Below the pieces are notes generated by a model. It worked only from the letters and a program-made list of their open reading frames with translations. It was not told the DNA's origin and searched no databases. Position numbers and translations under genes: made by a program. From Stenotrophomonas_A sp036566925 (GTDB lineage Bacteria > Pseudomonadota > Gammaproteobacteria > Xanthomonadales > Xanthomonadaceae): a stretch of 64,000 bases of DNA. Positions within the stretch are counted from its first letter, which is position 1, and the number at the start of each line of letters is the position of its first letter. The stretch is taken from assembly GCA_036566925.1 (NCBI GenBank), contig DATCVI010000061.1, forward strand, positions 40,174 through 104,173. Reading direction: 5' to 3'. This document shows, piece after piece, positions 31,480 through 39,768 of the stretch.

Positions 31480-32256
31480 ATGCATCGCAAACCTGCTGGC
31501 ACCGTATTAGGGGCCGCCCTGGGCCTGGCCCTGGCTTTCCCGACGCTGGCCCAAACAGCGCCTGCCCCTACGCCGGAATGGACCGGCAGCGGCGAGTTCG
31601 GACTGACCAGCGCCAGCGGCAACACGCGCTCGCAGAACCTCAATGCGCAGCTCAAGGCTGGCTTGAATGACGGCAACTGGCATCACAACGCGACCGTGTT
31701 CTGGCTGCGCAACCGGGGCGAGACCAAGCCGGGCAATGGCGTTACGCCGGGCAACCAGGAAATGCGCGACACCGCAAACCGCTACGGCCTCGGCCTGTCG
31801 TCGGCCTACGACCTGAGCGCGCGCAGCTACCTCGTCGGCGGCGTACGCTACGACCACGACAACTTCGCTACTTATCTTTGGCGCGGTGTGGCCTCGGTCG
31901 GTTACGGCTATCGCTGGTTCGACGATGCACGGATGCGCCTGCTGACCGAGATTGGGCCGGGCTTCCGCCGCAGCCACGACAAGAAGACCGGCAAGGTCGA
32001 GAATGAGGCCATCGGTCGTGGATTCGCCGATTTCAGCTATCGGCTCACCGACAACACCAAGTTGCTGGATAGCGTCCTGGTTGAATCCGGTCGACTGGGC
32101 ACCTTCGTGCAAAACGATCTGGGCGTGCAGGTGGCCATGAGTCAGCGCCTGGCGCTGAAGCTTGGCTACCAGGTGCGCTACAACAGCAAGGTGGACCCGG
32201 GTTTCAAGAAGACCGACACCGTCACGATGTTGAATCTCGTGTACGCGGTCGAGTAA
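31480..32256 (+). CDS. DUF481 (YdiY-like) outer-membrane protein
   Basis: 258-aa exported protein: signal peptide to about residue 26 (ALGLALAFPTLAQTA), then the DUF481 beta-barrel. Typical are GSGEFGLTSASGNTRSQ near the start, alternating aromatic beta-strands, and the Val-Glu end. Family members such as E. coli YdiY are often acid- or stress-induced outer-membrane proteins. Start ATG 31480 begins the signal peptide. Preceded by palindrome copy 1 and followed by a bidirectional hairpin. Confidence 0.85.
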   Translation: MHRKPAGTVLGAALGLALAFPTLAQTAPAPTPEWTGSGEFGLTSASGNTRSQNLNAQLKAGLNDGNWHHNATVFWLRNRGETKPGNGVTPGNQEMRDTANRYGLGLSSAYDLSARSYLVGGVRYDHDNFATYLWRGVASVGYGYRWFDDARMRLLTEIGPGFRRSHDKKTGKVENEAIGRGFADFSYRLTDNTKLLDSVLVESGRLGTFVQNDLGVQVAMSQRLALKLGYQVRYNSKVDPGFKKTDTVTMLNLVYAVE

Positions 32257-32262
32257 AGACGA

Positions 32263-32292
32263 CGCCTGCCATCCCGCTCGGGGTGGCAGGCG
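32263..32292. terminator. Hairpin between convergent genes
   Basis: Left arm CGCCTGCCATCCC (32263-32275) pairs with GGGTGGCAGGCG (32281-32292), one bulge, 5-nt loop. It separates the DUF481 gene (+) from the amidotransferase-like gene (-), whose stop codon starts 2 bp later. No T run. Confidence 0.6.
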
Positions 32293-32293
32293 C

Positions 32294-33052
32294 TCAGTAC
32301 CAGGATGTGCTTGCGCTGGCCTGGGGCTCGGCCTCGTTGCCCTCCATCTCATCCAGCCAGCGGGTCATGACGGCATGGCAGGCGTGACGAAGGCGTTGCA
32401 TCGACTCGCTGGCCTGCATACGCAACAGCATCGGGTCCACCCACGCGCTGGACGGGGATTGCGTCAGGTGCTGTAGGCGCGCATTGAGGTAGTCCATGTC
32501 CGCTTCAAGGTGGAACTGGAGGCCCAGGATCTGCGGGCCGCGGCGAAAGGCCTGGACCCGGTCGGCGGCAGTGGACGCCAAACGCTGCATCGTGTGGGGT
32601 AGCACGATTTCATCGCGATGCCAGTGCAACACGGGCGTGCTGTGCCTCAAAGGGGCCAGGCAAGAGCGCCTGCCTGCATCGGAGAGTTCGACGGCAGCGA
32701 AGGTGATCTCGGGCCGGGTCATCGGTTGAACACTGCCGCCGAGTGCACAGGCGATGAGTTGCGCACCCAAGCCAATGCCCAGCATCGGCAGGCCGAAGTG
32801 CGAACGCGCACGCACGAGGTCCAGGATCTCCTGTGAAAAATTCGCCACGGGCGCTTCGTTGGCCAGGGACATATTGCCAAGCAGCAGCAGGATGTCGACT
32901 TCCAGTGGGTCGATCGAGCGGATGCGCTCGGGCACGGCGGCGCAGTAGCGTGTCCGGTAGCCGCGGCTCTCCAGGATGGGCCGCAGCGTCCCCATGCTGT
33001 CGTGCGGGCCGCAGCGAAGCGCCACGGCTGATCTGGGGGGGGGGGACATCAC
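32294..33052 (-). CDS. Class I glutamine amidotransferase-like protein, catalytic Cys missing
   Basis: 252-aa homologue of GMP synthase-like amidotransferases. Catalytic His181 and Glu183 remain (LQFHLEADM), as does the second HWHRDE motif, but the nucleophile elbow reads LGIGLGAQ in place of GICLGAQ: Gly94 replaces Cys. The codon is GGC, so this is not a start or frame artefact. It cannot be a normal glutaminase. Translation begins at GTG 33052 or ATG 33049, immediately before a C11 run (33045-33035) that encodes Ser-Pro-Pro-Pro. If the run were C10, an upstream ATG at 33080 or TTG at 33125 would read into the frame. Confidence 0.78.
   Translation of the reverse strand: MMSPPPRSAVALRCGPHDSMGTLRPILESRGYRTRYCAAVPERIRSIDPLEVDILLLLGNMSLANEAPVANFSQEILDLVRARSHFGLPMLGIGLGAQLIACALGGSVQPMTRPEITFAAVELSDAGRRSCLAPLRHSTPVLHWHRDEIVLPHTMQRLASTAADRVQAFRRGPQILGLQFHLEADMDYLNARLQHLTQSPSSAWVDPMLLRMQASESMQRLRHACHAVMTRWLDEMEGNEAEPQASASTSWY
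33035..33045 (-). repeat. C11 homopolymer at the gene start
   Basis: Eleven consecutive G on the + strand (C on the coding strand), starting four bases after the ATG of the amidotransferase-like gene. Homopolymers of this length are slippage-prone and could switch the reading frame; it could also be a place of sequencing error. Confidence 0.8.
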
Positions 33053-33143
33053 GACAGACGTCCTGCGGCGGCGAGTCCATGGCGGTGCACGCAGGCCCTG
33101 CGTCGGTTTGCGGGATGCGGGTCAAGCTTTACGCAAATCGCGC

Positions 33144-33728
33144 TCATTTCATCGGCCGGCGGTCAGACTGCGCGCGGCGATGGGCGTGCGTGCGCGGGGA
33201 AAGTCGCAGCGGCAACGGCGGGGCGATCGCCGCAGGCGGGGCCTCGGCGGCGACGGAAAGCGGATCGTCCTGGTGCATTTGCAAGCGGAGATAGCCGGCG
33301 CGCACCGCCTGGCGTGCCTCGTGCCATTCGACCCGCGAGTGCCGGCGCAAACGCGCGTAACGCGGCGCCAGCCGCTGCTCGTCCAGTGCCTCCAACAGAT
33401 AGTCGTGGCACTGCAGGAACAAGCTGATGCCCAGGGTGAATGCCGGTACGTATTCGTCGAACGGCAGTATGTCGCGATGCCATGTCGCGGTGCGTTGGTA
33501 GTGCGCCCGCCAGAAGGCAAGCTCGCCGTCCACGTCCACCACGCTGGGTGACAGCGGCGAGGTGCCGACAGCCGCCACGGAGTACAGCACCAACTCTGCA
33601 CACAGCCAATGCGGGCGCCCAGGGTCTGCATCCAGGATGCCGCTGCTCCCTCGATGGTCGCTCGCTCCCACGCTGCCGGGTCTGGTCGGTGGGGCAGGGC
33701 CCAGGGTCATCGGGTATTTGGGAAGCAT
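33144..33728 (-). CDS. Hypothetical protein, His/Trp/Arg-rich
   Basis: About 194 aa; I recognise no family. The conserved-looking core is HWLCAELVLYSVAAVGTS, ELAFWRAHYQRTATWHRDIL, FTLGISLFLQCHDYLLEALD and a basic, proline-rich tail. Several His, Cys and acidic residues (HWLC, ATWHRD, CHDY, EWHEA) might bind a metal. No signal peptide or clear membrane helix. ATG 33728 is used; ATG 33710 or TTG 33770 are alternatives and no Shine-Dalgarno decides. It precedes the amidotransferase-like gene by 91 bp in the same direction. Coding is likely because the frame shows normal codon bias. Confidence 0.5.
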   Translation of the reverse strand: MLPKYPMTLGPAPPTRPGSVGASDHRGSSGILDADPGRPHWLCAELVLYSVAAVGTSPLSPSVVDVDGELAFWRAHYQRTATWHRDILPFDEYVPAFTLGISLFLQCHDYLLEALDEQRLAPRYARLRRHSRVEWHEARQAVRAGYLRLQMHQDDPLSVAAEAPPAAIAPPLPLRLSPRTHAHRRAQSDRRPMK

Positions 33729-33861
33729 GGCGTGTGTATCGGTCTGACGAAGTGCGTCGATGCACGCCAAACTAACTAACAGCTGCTTCCGGTGATATAT
33801 GATTTTTCGAATGCCGCTGGGCGCAGTCTCCCAGTAGCAGCTGCGGGCCGCGTGGCTATCG

Positions 33862-36800
33862 TCAGGGCCCTGGCGTTTCGGTTTCCTGGAGTCCTGCCAG
33901 TTCGACGCACACGGCCCGGAGCGCTTGCATGAAGTCCTCGCAAGCCCGCCTGTGCAGACTCAATGAGTCCAGCTCCAGCGCGCTGCTCAGGTCGCGCCCG
34001 GTCATTGCCAGCTGGTTATAGCCGAAGTATCCAAGTGCACCCGAAACGCGGTGGAGGCGGCGGGCGACTTCCAGCACATCGTCGCGCGAGAGTGCGCTTT
34101 CGATCTTCGTCATGTCATCGGCGGTGCTGTCCAGGAAAGTTCGCAGCAGCGGTTGCAGGTGATCGCCCAGGCGTTGACGCAGTTCATGCACGTGGCCGGC
34201 TGGGGCCCGTTGGACGGGATCGGCTATCCATTTCGCCAGGACGCGCGCGAGCTGGGCGAGGTTGACGGGTTTGTGGATCTGTGCGTCCAGGTTGCCGGCG
34301 CCAGTGGTCAGGTGCACTTGGTCGAGCACGTTGGCGGTCATGGCAATGACCGGTATGCGACCTCCGCTGGACGCTTCGCGCTCGCGAATATGATTGGCCA
34401 GGGCATGCCCGTCCATCTTCGGCATGCTGATGTCAGTAAGGACCAGTGAAGGAGACATCTGGTCGAGGACAGCTAATGCGGCTTCGCCATTGTCGGCGAT
34501 GACGTAGGGATATCCCAGTTCCTTCAATTGCAGTCCAATCAGTAGCTGGTTGGTCGGATGGTCTTCCACCACCAGGATCGGCGGCACGTTACGAGTCTGC
34601 GTTGCGCGCGAGACTTCGGAAGGGTGGGCCTGTCGAGTCGCAGGTTGCTCGAACAATGCGTGCAGCGTGCGCTGGAGTAGGTTGGGCACCAGCGGATCGA
34701 TGGCGACATGATGCAGCGGCGCGGGGACGGTGGCATTGTGCGGTTGCAGGACAATCGCACGCAGTGTGCGGGGATCGCTGGAGGGCCCGGCGGGAATGCG
34801 ATCGCCAATCCACACGTCCGGCAGCGTCAGGTCCGAATGGTTGACATCCATTCCCCAAGTGTCGAGCAGGCTGCGGACCGCTTCAGCCAGGGCCGGATCG
34901 GCGAGCTCCAGGTGCACCGTGCGGTTGACCAGGAAAGGGTCGGGCTGGGCATGGGGTCGCTTGACTGGCAACTCGATGGTGACCGTCAAGCGGGTGCCGC
35001 GTCCTTCTTCGCTCTGGAGCGACAACTCGCCGGCCATGAGTTCGACCAGTTGCTTGCAGATCGAAAGGCCCAGGCCGGTGCCGCCGTAACGACGCGTCGG
35101 GGTGGCATCGGATTGGACGAACGGACGGAACAGCGATTCTTGCTGGCTGGCTGGAATGCCTACACCGGTGTCGCTCACCGTAATCCGAATGCGCTGCAGT
35201 GTGTTGGCCGGCGGGGGCGAGGGCTGGTCCACTTCGACCTCGACCACCACTTGGCCCTCGTGGGTGAACTTGACGGCATTGCCCACCAGGTTGAGCAGCA
35301 CCTGGCGCAGGCGGAAAGGGTCGCCGACATGCACCGCGGCCAGCCCCGGCGCCAGCGACATGCGCAATGACAGGCCCTTCTTCCGTGCCTGGGGCGCGAA
35401 GATTTCCAGGGCGGCGCCGACGATGTGCTGAATGTCGAGTTCAATTCTCTCCAGCCTGATCTCGCCGGCCTCGGCCTTGGAGAAGTCCAGGACATCATCG
35501 AGAATCTGCCGCAATGCGGCGGCGGAATCGGCACTGGTTGTCAGTAGTTGTCTTTGCGCCGGATCCAGCGACGTGCGGCCGAGCAGTTCCAACAGACCGG
35601 ACAATCCCGCCATCGGGGTTCGGATTTCGTGGCTCATGACGGCCAGGAAGTTGGCTTTGGCGGTGGCGGCGGCCACCGCAGCGGCACGGGCTTGTTCAAG
35701 CGCTTCGTTCTGCTCGTGCAGCCAGGTCGAATCGACCCAATAGCCGGACCAGTGAATCGCGCCGTCTTCGAGTTGGCGCGGCACGCCATTGAGCGAGATC
35801 CAGCGCAGCCCTTCGGCACCATTGGCGTGGAAGTCGTACAAAAGCGGGCTTAAGGCCTCGGCCGAAACCTTGAGCGCGGCCAGCAGGCCCGGCCGGTCGG
35901 CCTCCACCACGCGGCGGAGCAGGGCGCGGGCGTCATCGAGGATTTGCGCGCTCTCCAGGCCAAACAGCGGCCTGGGGTTGCCGGCAACGTAGGTAAAGGC
36001 ATACTCGCCGGCCCGCGAGCGACGCAGCTTGAACACGACCGCGGGCAGGTTGCGCGAGATTTCCCGCAACCGGATGTCGACCTCGCGACGACGCGCAATC
36101 TCGGCTCGCAGGCGCAAGTATGCCGCGACCAGCAGAGCGATGACGATCAGTGCCGCGGCGCTGCTCCACAGCACTACCGGCCGGGCGATGCCGTATTCGT
36201 AATCGACCTTGAGCCAGCGCTTGCGGATGTGCTGGCGGGTATCGTCGTCCATGCCCTCGACGACACGGTTGAGCAGCGGCACCAGCTTGGCATACGGCTC
36301 CCGCACTGCCAGCCCGACGCGATCGGCCAGTCCGGCCGGCGCGGCCACCTGCAGGCCATCGTAGCGGTGGTCGCGCAAGCTGTTGTCCACCGACGCCAGA
36401 TTGCCCACATAGGCATCGGCGTCGCGTTGCATGACCTGGCGTAGGGCGTTGCTCTCGCTGGTTACCGTAACGTGGGTTGGCTCGGGCAAACGGCGCGCCA
36501 GGCGCTCGGCCAGCCCAGGGTCGGAGACCAGGACTCGTTTGCCGGACAGATCGTCCAGGTCGGCGACAATATCGGTGTCGTAGCGTTTGACGATCACGCT
36601 GGGAAAGGTCACCAGCGGGCGCGTGAGATGCCACTGCGGCCCGTAGTCGGCATCGCTCACGGCTGGCGCGATGTCGGCTTTGCCGGCCATCACCAGTTCG
36701 CGCGCCTGGATCCAGTTGTGCGCGGGAACCACGACCACCCGCAGGCCCAGCTCGTCTTCCATGCGTTGCAGGTAGTCGCCGAGGATGCCGGACATGCGGC

Positions 36801-37785
36801 CGTCCTCGCCACGCACCGTCAGTGGCGCCCAGGTGGGATCGAAGGCGATCCTCAGCTCCGGCAATGAAGCGACCCAACGTCGTTCCGCTTCGCTGAACAG
36901 CGGCGAGCTACCGGCCCACTGCATGCTCGGCTCGAACCAATGAGCCCGCATTCGCTTTCTTGCCTGTGGCGCGATGTCGGCCAGGGCGTGGTCCAGCGCG
37001 GCCGCCAGTTCTCCGCGGTCATTGGGCGTGGCGAAGTGCAAGGTGTTGGGGGGAAGGCGTGCAGGGCCCATCAGGGCGAGCCCCGGCTGCGGTTCGGCGC
37101 GCATATGTCGCGCCACCACATGGGGATCGCCGATATAAGCATCGGCGCGGCCGCTGGCGACTGCGGCCAGCGCGCTGCGCACGTCCGGCACCGTCAGGAC
37201 CTGCCAGGTGGGGTGGATGTCGGTGAGCGTCTTGCTCAGGAAGTGCCCATCCTCGATCGCCACGCGCAGGTTGGGTGGGGGCGGCTGAAGGCGATCGGCC
37301 TCCTCCCGGCGTCCCACCATGGCGGGGTGCACGGTCTCGTAGGCGTGGGTGTAGGCCAGGCAGCGCGTGCGCTGAGCGGTGATCGATACGCTCATCAGCA
37401 CGTCCACCTCGCCCCTGCAAGCCGCCTCCAGCAGAGTGGGCCAGTCGGCATAGATGCGGGGTCGCAAGCCAATGCCCAGGCGCGTAGCTATCGCCTTCAA
37501 GTAGTCGTAGGACAAGCCGTCGAGCCGTCCCTTGGACTGGATTTCGTAGGGCGGCCAACCGGCCGTCGTGCTGCCGACCGTGATGATGGGATGCTTGTTC
37601 AGCCATTTTCGCTCGCGCGAACTTAATTCAAACGAGGCCATGGCCTCGGCGCGAGATGTTGTGGCCTCCGCTTGGGCTGGAGATGGCGCGGCACGCCGCG
37701 CAGCGAGGGCAGCAGTGCCGCCCGCCCATGCAAGCACCAGCAGCAGGCCCGCTACTATTTTGACCGCGTGCGCCGAGCGGCCCAT
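33862..37785 (-). CDS. BvgS/EvgS-like hybrid sensor kinase
   Basis: 1307-aa unorthodox kinase. Signal peptide/first helix (about 8-28), two periplasmic SBP_bac_3 solute-binding (Venus flytrap) domains (about 60-300 and 315-545), membrane helix (about 555-578), PAS-like domain (about 590-700), HisKA with His719 (MSHEIRTPM), HATPase with DTGVGIP and GGTGLGLS, receiver with Asp1118 (LTDISMPKMDG) and C-terminal HPt with His1245 (RRLHRVSGAL). This is the BvgS/EvgS four-step phosphorelay layout. It starts 6 bp after the stop of the LuxR-type regulator, its evident partner. Signal unknown; the flytrap domains suggest a small solute or pH. Confidence 0.93.
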   Translation of the reverse strand: MGRSAHAVKIVAGLLLVLAWAGGTAALAARRAAPSPAQAEATTSRAEAMASFELSSRERKWLNKHPIITVGSTTAGWPPYEIQSKGRLDGLSYDYLKAIATRLGIGLRPRIYADWPTLLEAACRGEVDVLMSVSITAQRTRCLAYTHAYETVHPAMVGRREEADRLQPPPPNLRVAIEDGHFLSKTLTDIHPTWQVLTVPDVRSALAAVASGRADAYIGDPHVVARHMRAEPQPGLALMGPARLPPNTLHFATPNDRGELAAALDHALADIAPQARKRMRAHWFEPSMQWAGSSPLFSEAERRWVASLPELRIAFDPTWAPLTVRGEDGRMSGILGDYLQRMEDELGLRVVVVPAHNWIQARELVMAGKADIAPAVSDADYGPQWHLTRPLVTFPSVIVKRYDTDIVADLDDLSGKRVLVSDPGLAERLARRLPEPTHVTVTSESNALRQVMQRDADAYVGNLASVDNSLRDHRYDGLQVAAPAGLADRVGLAVREPYAKLVPLLNRVVEGMDDDTRQHIRKRWLKVDYEYGIARPVVLWSSAAALIVIALLVAAYLRLRAEIARRREVDIRLREISRNLPAVVFKLRRSRAGEYAFTYVAGNPRPLFGLESAQILDDARALLRRVVEADRPGLLAALKVSAEALSPLLYDFHANGAEGLRWISLNGVPRQLEDGAIHWSGYWVDSTWLHEQNEALEQARAAAVAAATAKANFLAVMSHEIRTPMAGLSGLLELLGRTSLDPAQRQLLTTSADSAAALRQILDDVLDFSKAEAGEIRLERIELDIQHIVGAALEIFAPQARKKGLSLRMSLAPGLAAVHVGDPFRLRQVLLNLVGNAVKFTHEGQVVVEVEVDQPSPPPANTLQRIRITVSDTGVGIPASQQESLFRPFVQSDATPTRRYGGTGLGLSICKQLVELMAGELSLQSEEGRGTRLTVTIELPVKRPHAQPDPFLVNRTVHLELADPALAEAVRSLLDTWGMDVNHSDLTLPDVWIGDRIPAGPSSDPRTLRAIVLQPHNATVPAPLHHVAIDPLVPNLLQRTLHALFEQPATRQAHPSEVSRATQTRNVPPILVVEDHPTNQLLIGLQLKELGYPYVIADNGEAALAVLDQMSPSLVLTDISMPKMDGHALANHIREREASSGGRIPVIAMTANVLDQVHLTTGAGNLDAQIHKPVNLAQLARVLAKWIADPVQRAPAGHVHELRQRLGDHLQPLLRTFLDSTADDMTKIESALSRDDVLEVARRLHRVSGALGYFGYNQLAMTGRDLSSALELDSLSLHRRACEDFMQALRAVCVELAGLQETETPGP

Positions 37786-37791
37786 GTCGGC

Positions 37792-38445
37792 TCAGCCCAG
37801 CCAACCCTGCGCGCGCACGTATTCGAACAACGCCGCGTCTGTGGATAGGCCCAACTTGCGCATCGCGTCCTTCTTCTGTTTGCTCACCGTCTTGGTACCG
37901 CTGCCCAGTCTTTCCGCCACTTCGCTCGGGGTGGCGCCCAGCGCAAGCATGCGCACCACCTCGGTTTCGCGCGGGGACAGGCGCGGCGGCGGGACCGCTT
38001 CGCTGCCGGGCTGGTGCAGCAGCGCCAGCTTGCTGCGGAAGCTGGCGCTGACGAAGCGGCGTCGCCGCGACGCAGACAGGATCGCGGTCGGCAGTTCGTC
38101 CATCGAAGAACTCTTGTCGACCACGGCAAGAACGCCGTGCGCGAGCAATATCTGGATCATGCCGGGGTTGGCCATCATCGTTAGCACCACGATGGGCATC
38201 AGCGGGTAGCGGCGCCGGACCTCGGAGATCAGTGCCAGTCCATCGGCACCACCGGCGTCGGGCATGGAATAGTCGGTGACCAGAACATCACAAACCGTAT
38301 CGGCGAGTCGGTCGTACGCTTCGTTGACCGAGCTGGCCTCGGCGGCCACCTGCAGTTGTGGAACGGATTTGAGAACAGCACGCACGCCGGCGAGCACGAC
38401 GGGATGGTCGTCGGCGACGATGACGTTGAGGGCCTGCGTTTCCAT
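37792..38445 (-). CDS. NarL/LuxR-family response regulator (BvgA-like)
   Basis: 217-aa regulator: receiver with ADDHPVV acidic pair and phospho-acceptor Asp in VLVTDYSMPDAGG, then LSPRETEVVRMLALGATPSEVAERLG, the LuxR-type helix-turn-helix. Start ATG 38445 (METQALNV) has AAGGTG 7 bp upstream; an in-frame codon at 38502 is less likely. Operon with the BvgS-like kinase. The upstream region holds two copies of a 16-bp palindrome, so autoregulation is a testable idea. Confidence 0.93.
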   Translation of the reverse strand: METQALNVIVADDHPVVLAGVRAVLKSVPQLQVAAEASSVNEAYDRLADTVCDVLVTDYSMPDAGGADGLALISEVRRRYPLMPIVVLTMMANPGMIQILLAHGVLAVVDKSSSMDELPTAILSASRRRRFVSASFRSKLALLHQPGSEAVPPPRLSPRETEVVRMLALGATPSEVAERLGSGTKTVSKQKKDAMRKLGLSTDAALFEYVRAQGWLG

Positions 38446-38611
38446 TGAGTCACCTTGAATCGACATGGCCGGGAACCCGGCACATTGAGAGGTGGCCACC
38501 ACCCACCGCGCTCAACGAAGCAGCAAACGCTAGGTAATGGTGGCTGCCATAGCCGGACTGCAGGATCATGAATAGCCCAAGCTGAAAACTCAGTCTCTGC
38601 TTCGAGATTAC

Positions 38612-38627
38612 ATGCGATATATCGCAT
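38612..38627. promoter_or_regulatory. Palindromic operator-like site, copy 2
   Basis: ATGCGAT-AT-ATCGCAT, perfect palindrome 167 bp upstream of the response-regulator start. Identical in both arms to the sites at 31405 and 38729. Confidence 0.65.
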
Positions 38628-38728
38628 TGTAATAATGCAGTTTCTGATTGCGTGAATGCCGAAAGCGGGTTGCGGCGACCGGCATTGCGGGTGCGTGTGA
38701 ACACGCCCGTGAAAAGGGTGCGCCGAGC

Positions 38729-38744
38729 ATGCGATTCATCGCAT
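38729..38744. promoter_or_regulatory. Palindromic operator-like site, copy 3
   Basis: ATGCGAT-TC-ATCGCAT, perfect palindrome 99 bp upstream of the aqpZ start. Only the two central bases differ from copies 1 and 2. Confidence 0.65.
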
Positions 38745-38842
38745 GGAGCTCAGCGTGGTCGCTTCGTTCAATACCGGTTCCCGTCGCGGACCGCCAGCTT
38801 TGCTTGCGCGGTTGCCGAGCGACGCTATCGAGAACGAAGTCC

Positions 38843-39586
38843 ATGCAAAGTTTGACGAGCAAGTGTGCGGCCGAGTGCCTGGGAACTTTCTGGCTGGTAC
38901 TTGGCGGATGCGGCAGTGCCGTTTTCGCCGCACACGCCGGCGGTGATTTCAATCCAATGGGATTGGGCTACCTGGGCGTCTCGCTGGCGTTCGGCCTGGC
39001 GGTCGCAACCGCGGCGTTCGCCTTCGGCGCCGTATCCGGCGGCCACTTCAATCCGGCAGTGAGCTTCGGCCTGTGGATCGGCGGGCGGTTCTGCGGCCGG
39101 CACTTGCCCGCCTATGTGGCCAGCCAGGTCGCAGGTGGCCTGCTGGCAGGTTCGCTGCTGTGCGTGATTGCCAGTGCCAGCCCGGACTACATGCCGCCTG
39201 ACGGCGCCGGTGCATTCGCCACCAATGGCTTCGGCGCGTTTTCACCCGGCGGCTATCCGATGGAAGCGGCCTTCCTCGCCGAATCGGTGCTGACGGCGGT
39301 ATTCGTCTACGTGATCCTCGCAGTGACCCGTCCGGGGGCACCGGTGGGTTGGGCGCCGTTGGCGATCGGCGCGACCCTTGCGCTGATCCACATGATTTCC
39401 ATCCCGATCACCAATACTTCGGTCAACCCGGCTCGTTCCAGCGCTGTGGCCGCTTTCGTCGGCGCCAGCGCAGGGCATGCGCCATTGCACCAGCTCTGGC
39501 TCTTCTGGGTGGCGCCATGCCTCGGTGCGTTGGCCGGCGCGGTGGTGTACCGCGCCATCAATGTCGAGCGGATGGAGCGGCCGTGA
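38843..39586 (+). CDS. aqpZ: Aquaporin Z
   Basis: 247-aa major intrinsic protein, water channel of the inner membrane, six helices. Both NPA motifs are present (HFNPAVS, residues 70-72, and SVNPARS, 195-197). HMISIPITNTSVNPARS gives the His and Arg of the narrow water-selective filter as in E. coli AqpZ. Start ATG 38843 (MQSLTSKCAAE); upstream in-frame Met codons lack similarity. Its stop overlaps a GTG that starts a 54-aa membrane protein. Confidence 0.93.
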   Translation: MQSLTSKCAAECLGTFWLVLGGCGSAVFAAHAGGDFNPMGLGYLGVSLAFGLAVATAAFAFGAVSGGHFNPAVSFGLWIGGRFCGRHLPAYVASQVAGGLLAGSLLCVIASASPDYMPPDGAGAFATNGFGAFSPGGYPMEAAFLAESVLTAVFVYVILAVTRPGAPVGWAPLAIGATLALIHMISIPITNTSVNPARSSAVAAFVGASAGHAPLHQLWLFWVAPCLGALAGAVVYRAINVERMERP

Positions 39587-39747
39587 CCTCGCCACGCTTG
39601 AGCACATTCGTGGTCGCACTGCTGCTGGGCCTTGCGGGTCTGGCGGCGCGGATCGGCTACCTGAGCTGGCTGGAACCGGTGTCATTCGGCTTGCTGGCGG
39701 TGGGCTATCTGCTCCTCACGCTGGGCGTACTCGTGCCTCGCCTGTAG
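39583..39747 (+). CDS. 54-aa two-helix membrane protein coupled to aqpZ
   Basis: Starts at GTG 39583 inside the aqpZ stop (GTGA). Two hydrophobic helices: LSTFVVALLLGLAGLAARIG and VSFGLLAVGYLLLTLGVLV. Unknown function; its coupling suggests an accessory role with AqpZ or in the same stress response. Length is too short for homology judgement by eye. Confidence 0.6.
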   Translation: MTSPRLSTFVVALLLGLAGLAARIGYLSWLEPVSFGLLAVGYLLLTLGVLVPRL

Positions 39748-39768
39748 CCGCTTCGTAGGAAGTTACAT

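Larger units (their letters stand above)
38446..38842. other. 397-bp divergent intergenic region
   Basis: Separates the regulator gene (-) from aqpZ (+). It contains palindrome copies 2 and 3 and AT-rich sequence unusual for this chromosome (for example 38600-38645). A possible minus-strand -10 TACAAT (38631-38626) touches palindrome 2. No gene is supported here, although an in-frame extension of aqpZ runs through it. Confidence 0.6.

Noticed and set aside
38648..38842. Extended aqpZ N-terminus starting at 38648
   Set aside because: The extension has no aquaporin similarity and would run across palindrome copy 3; ATG 38843 starts the first helix at the family position.
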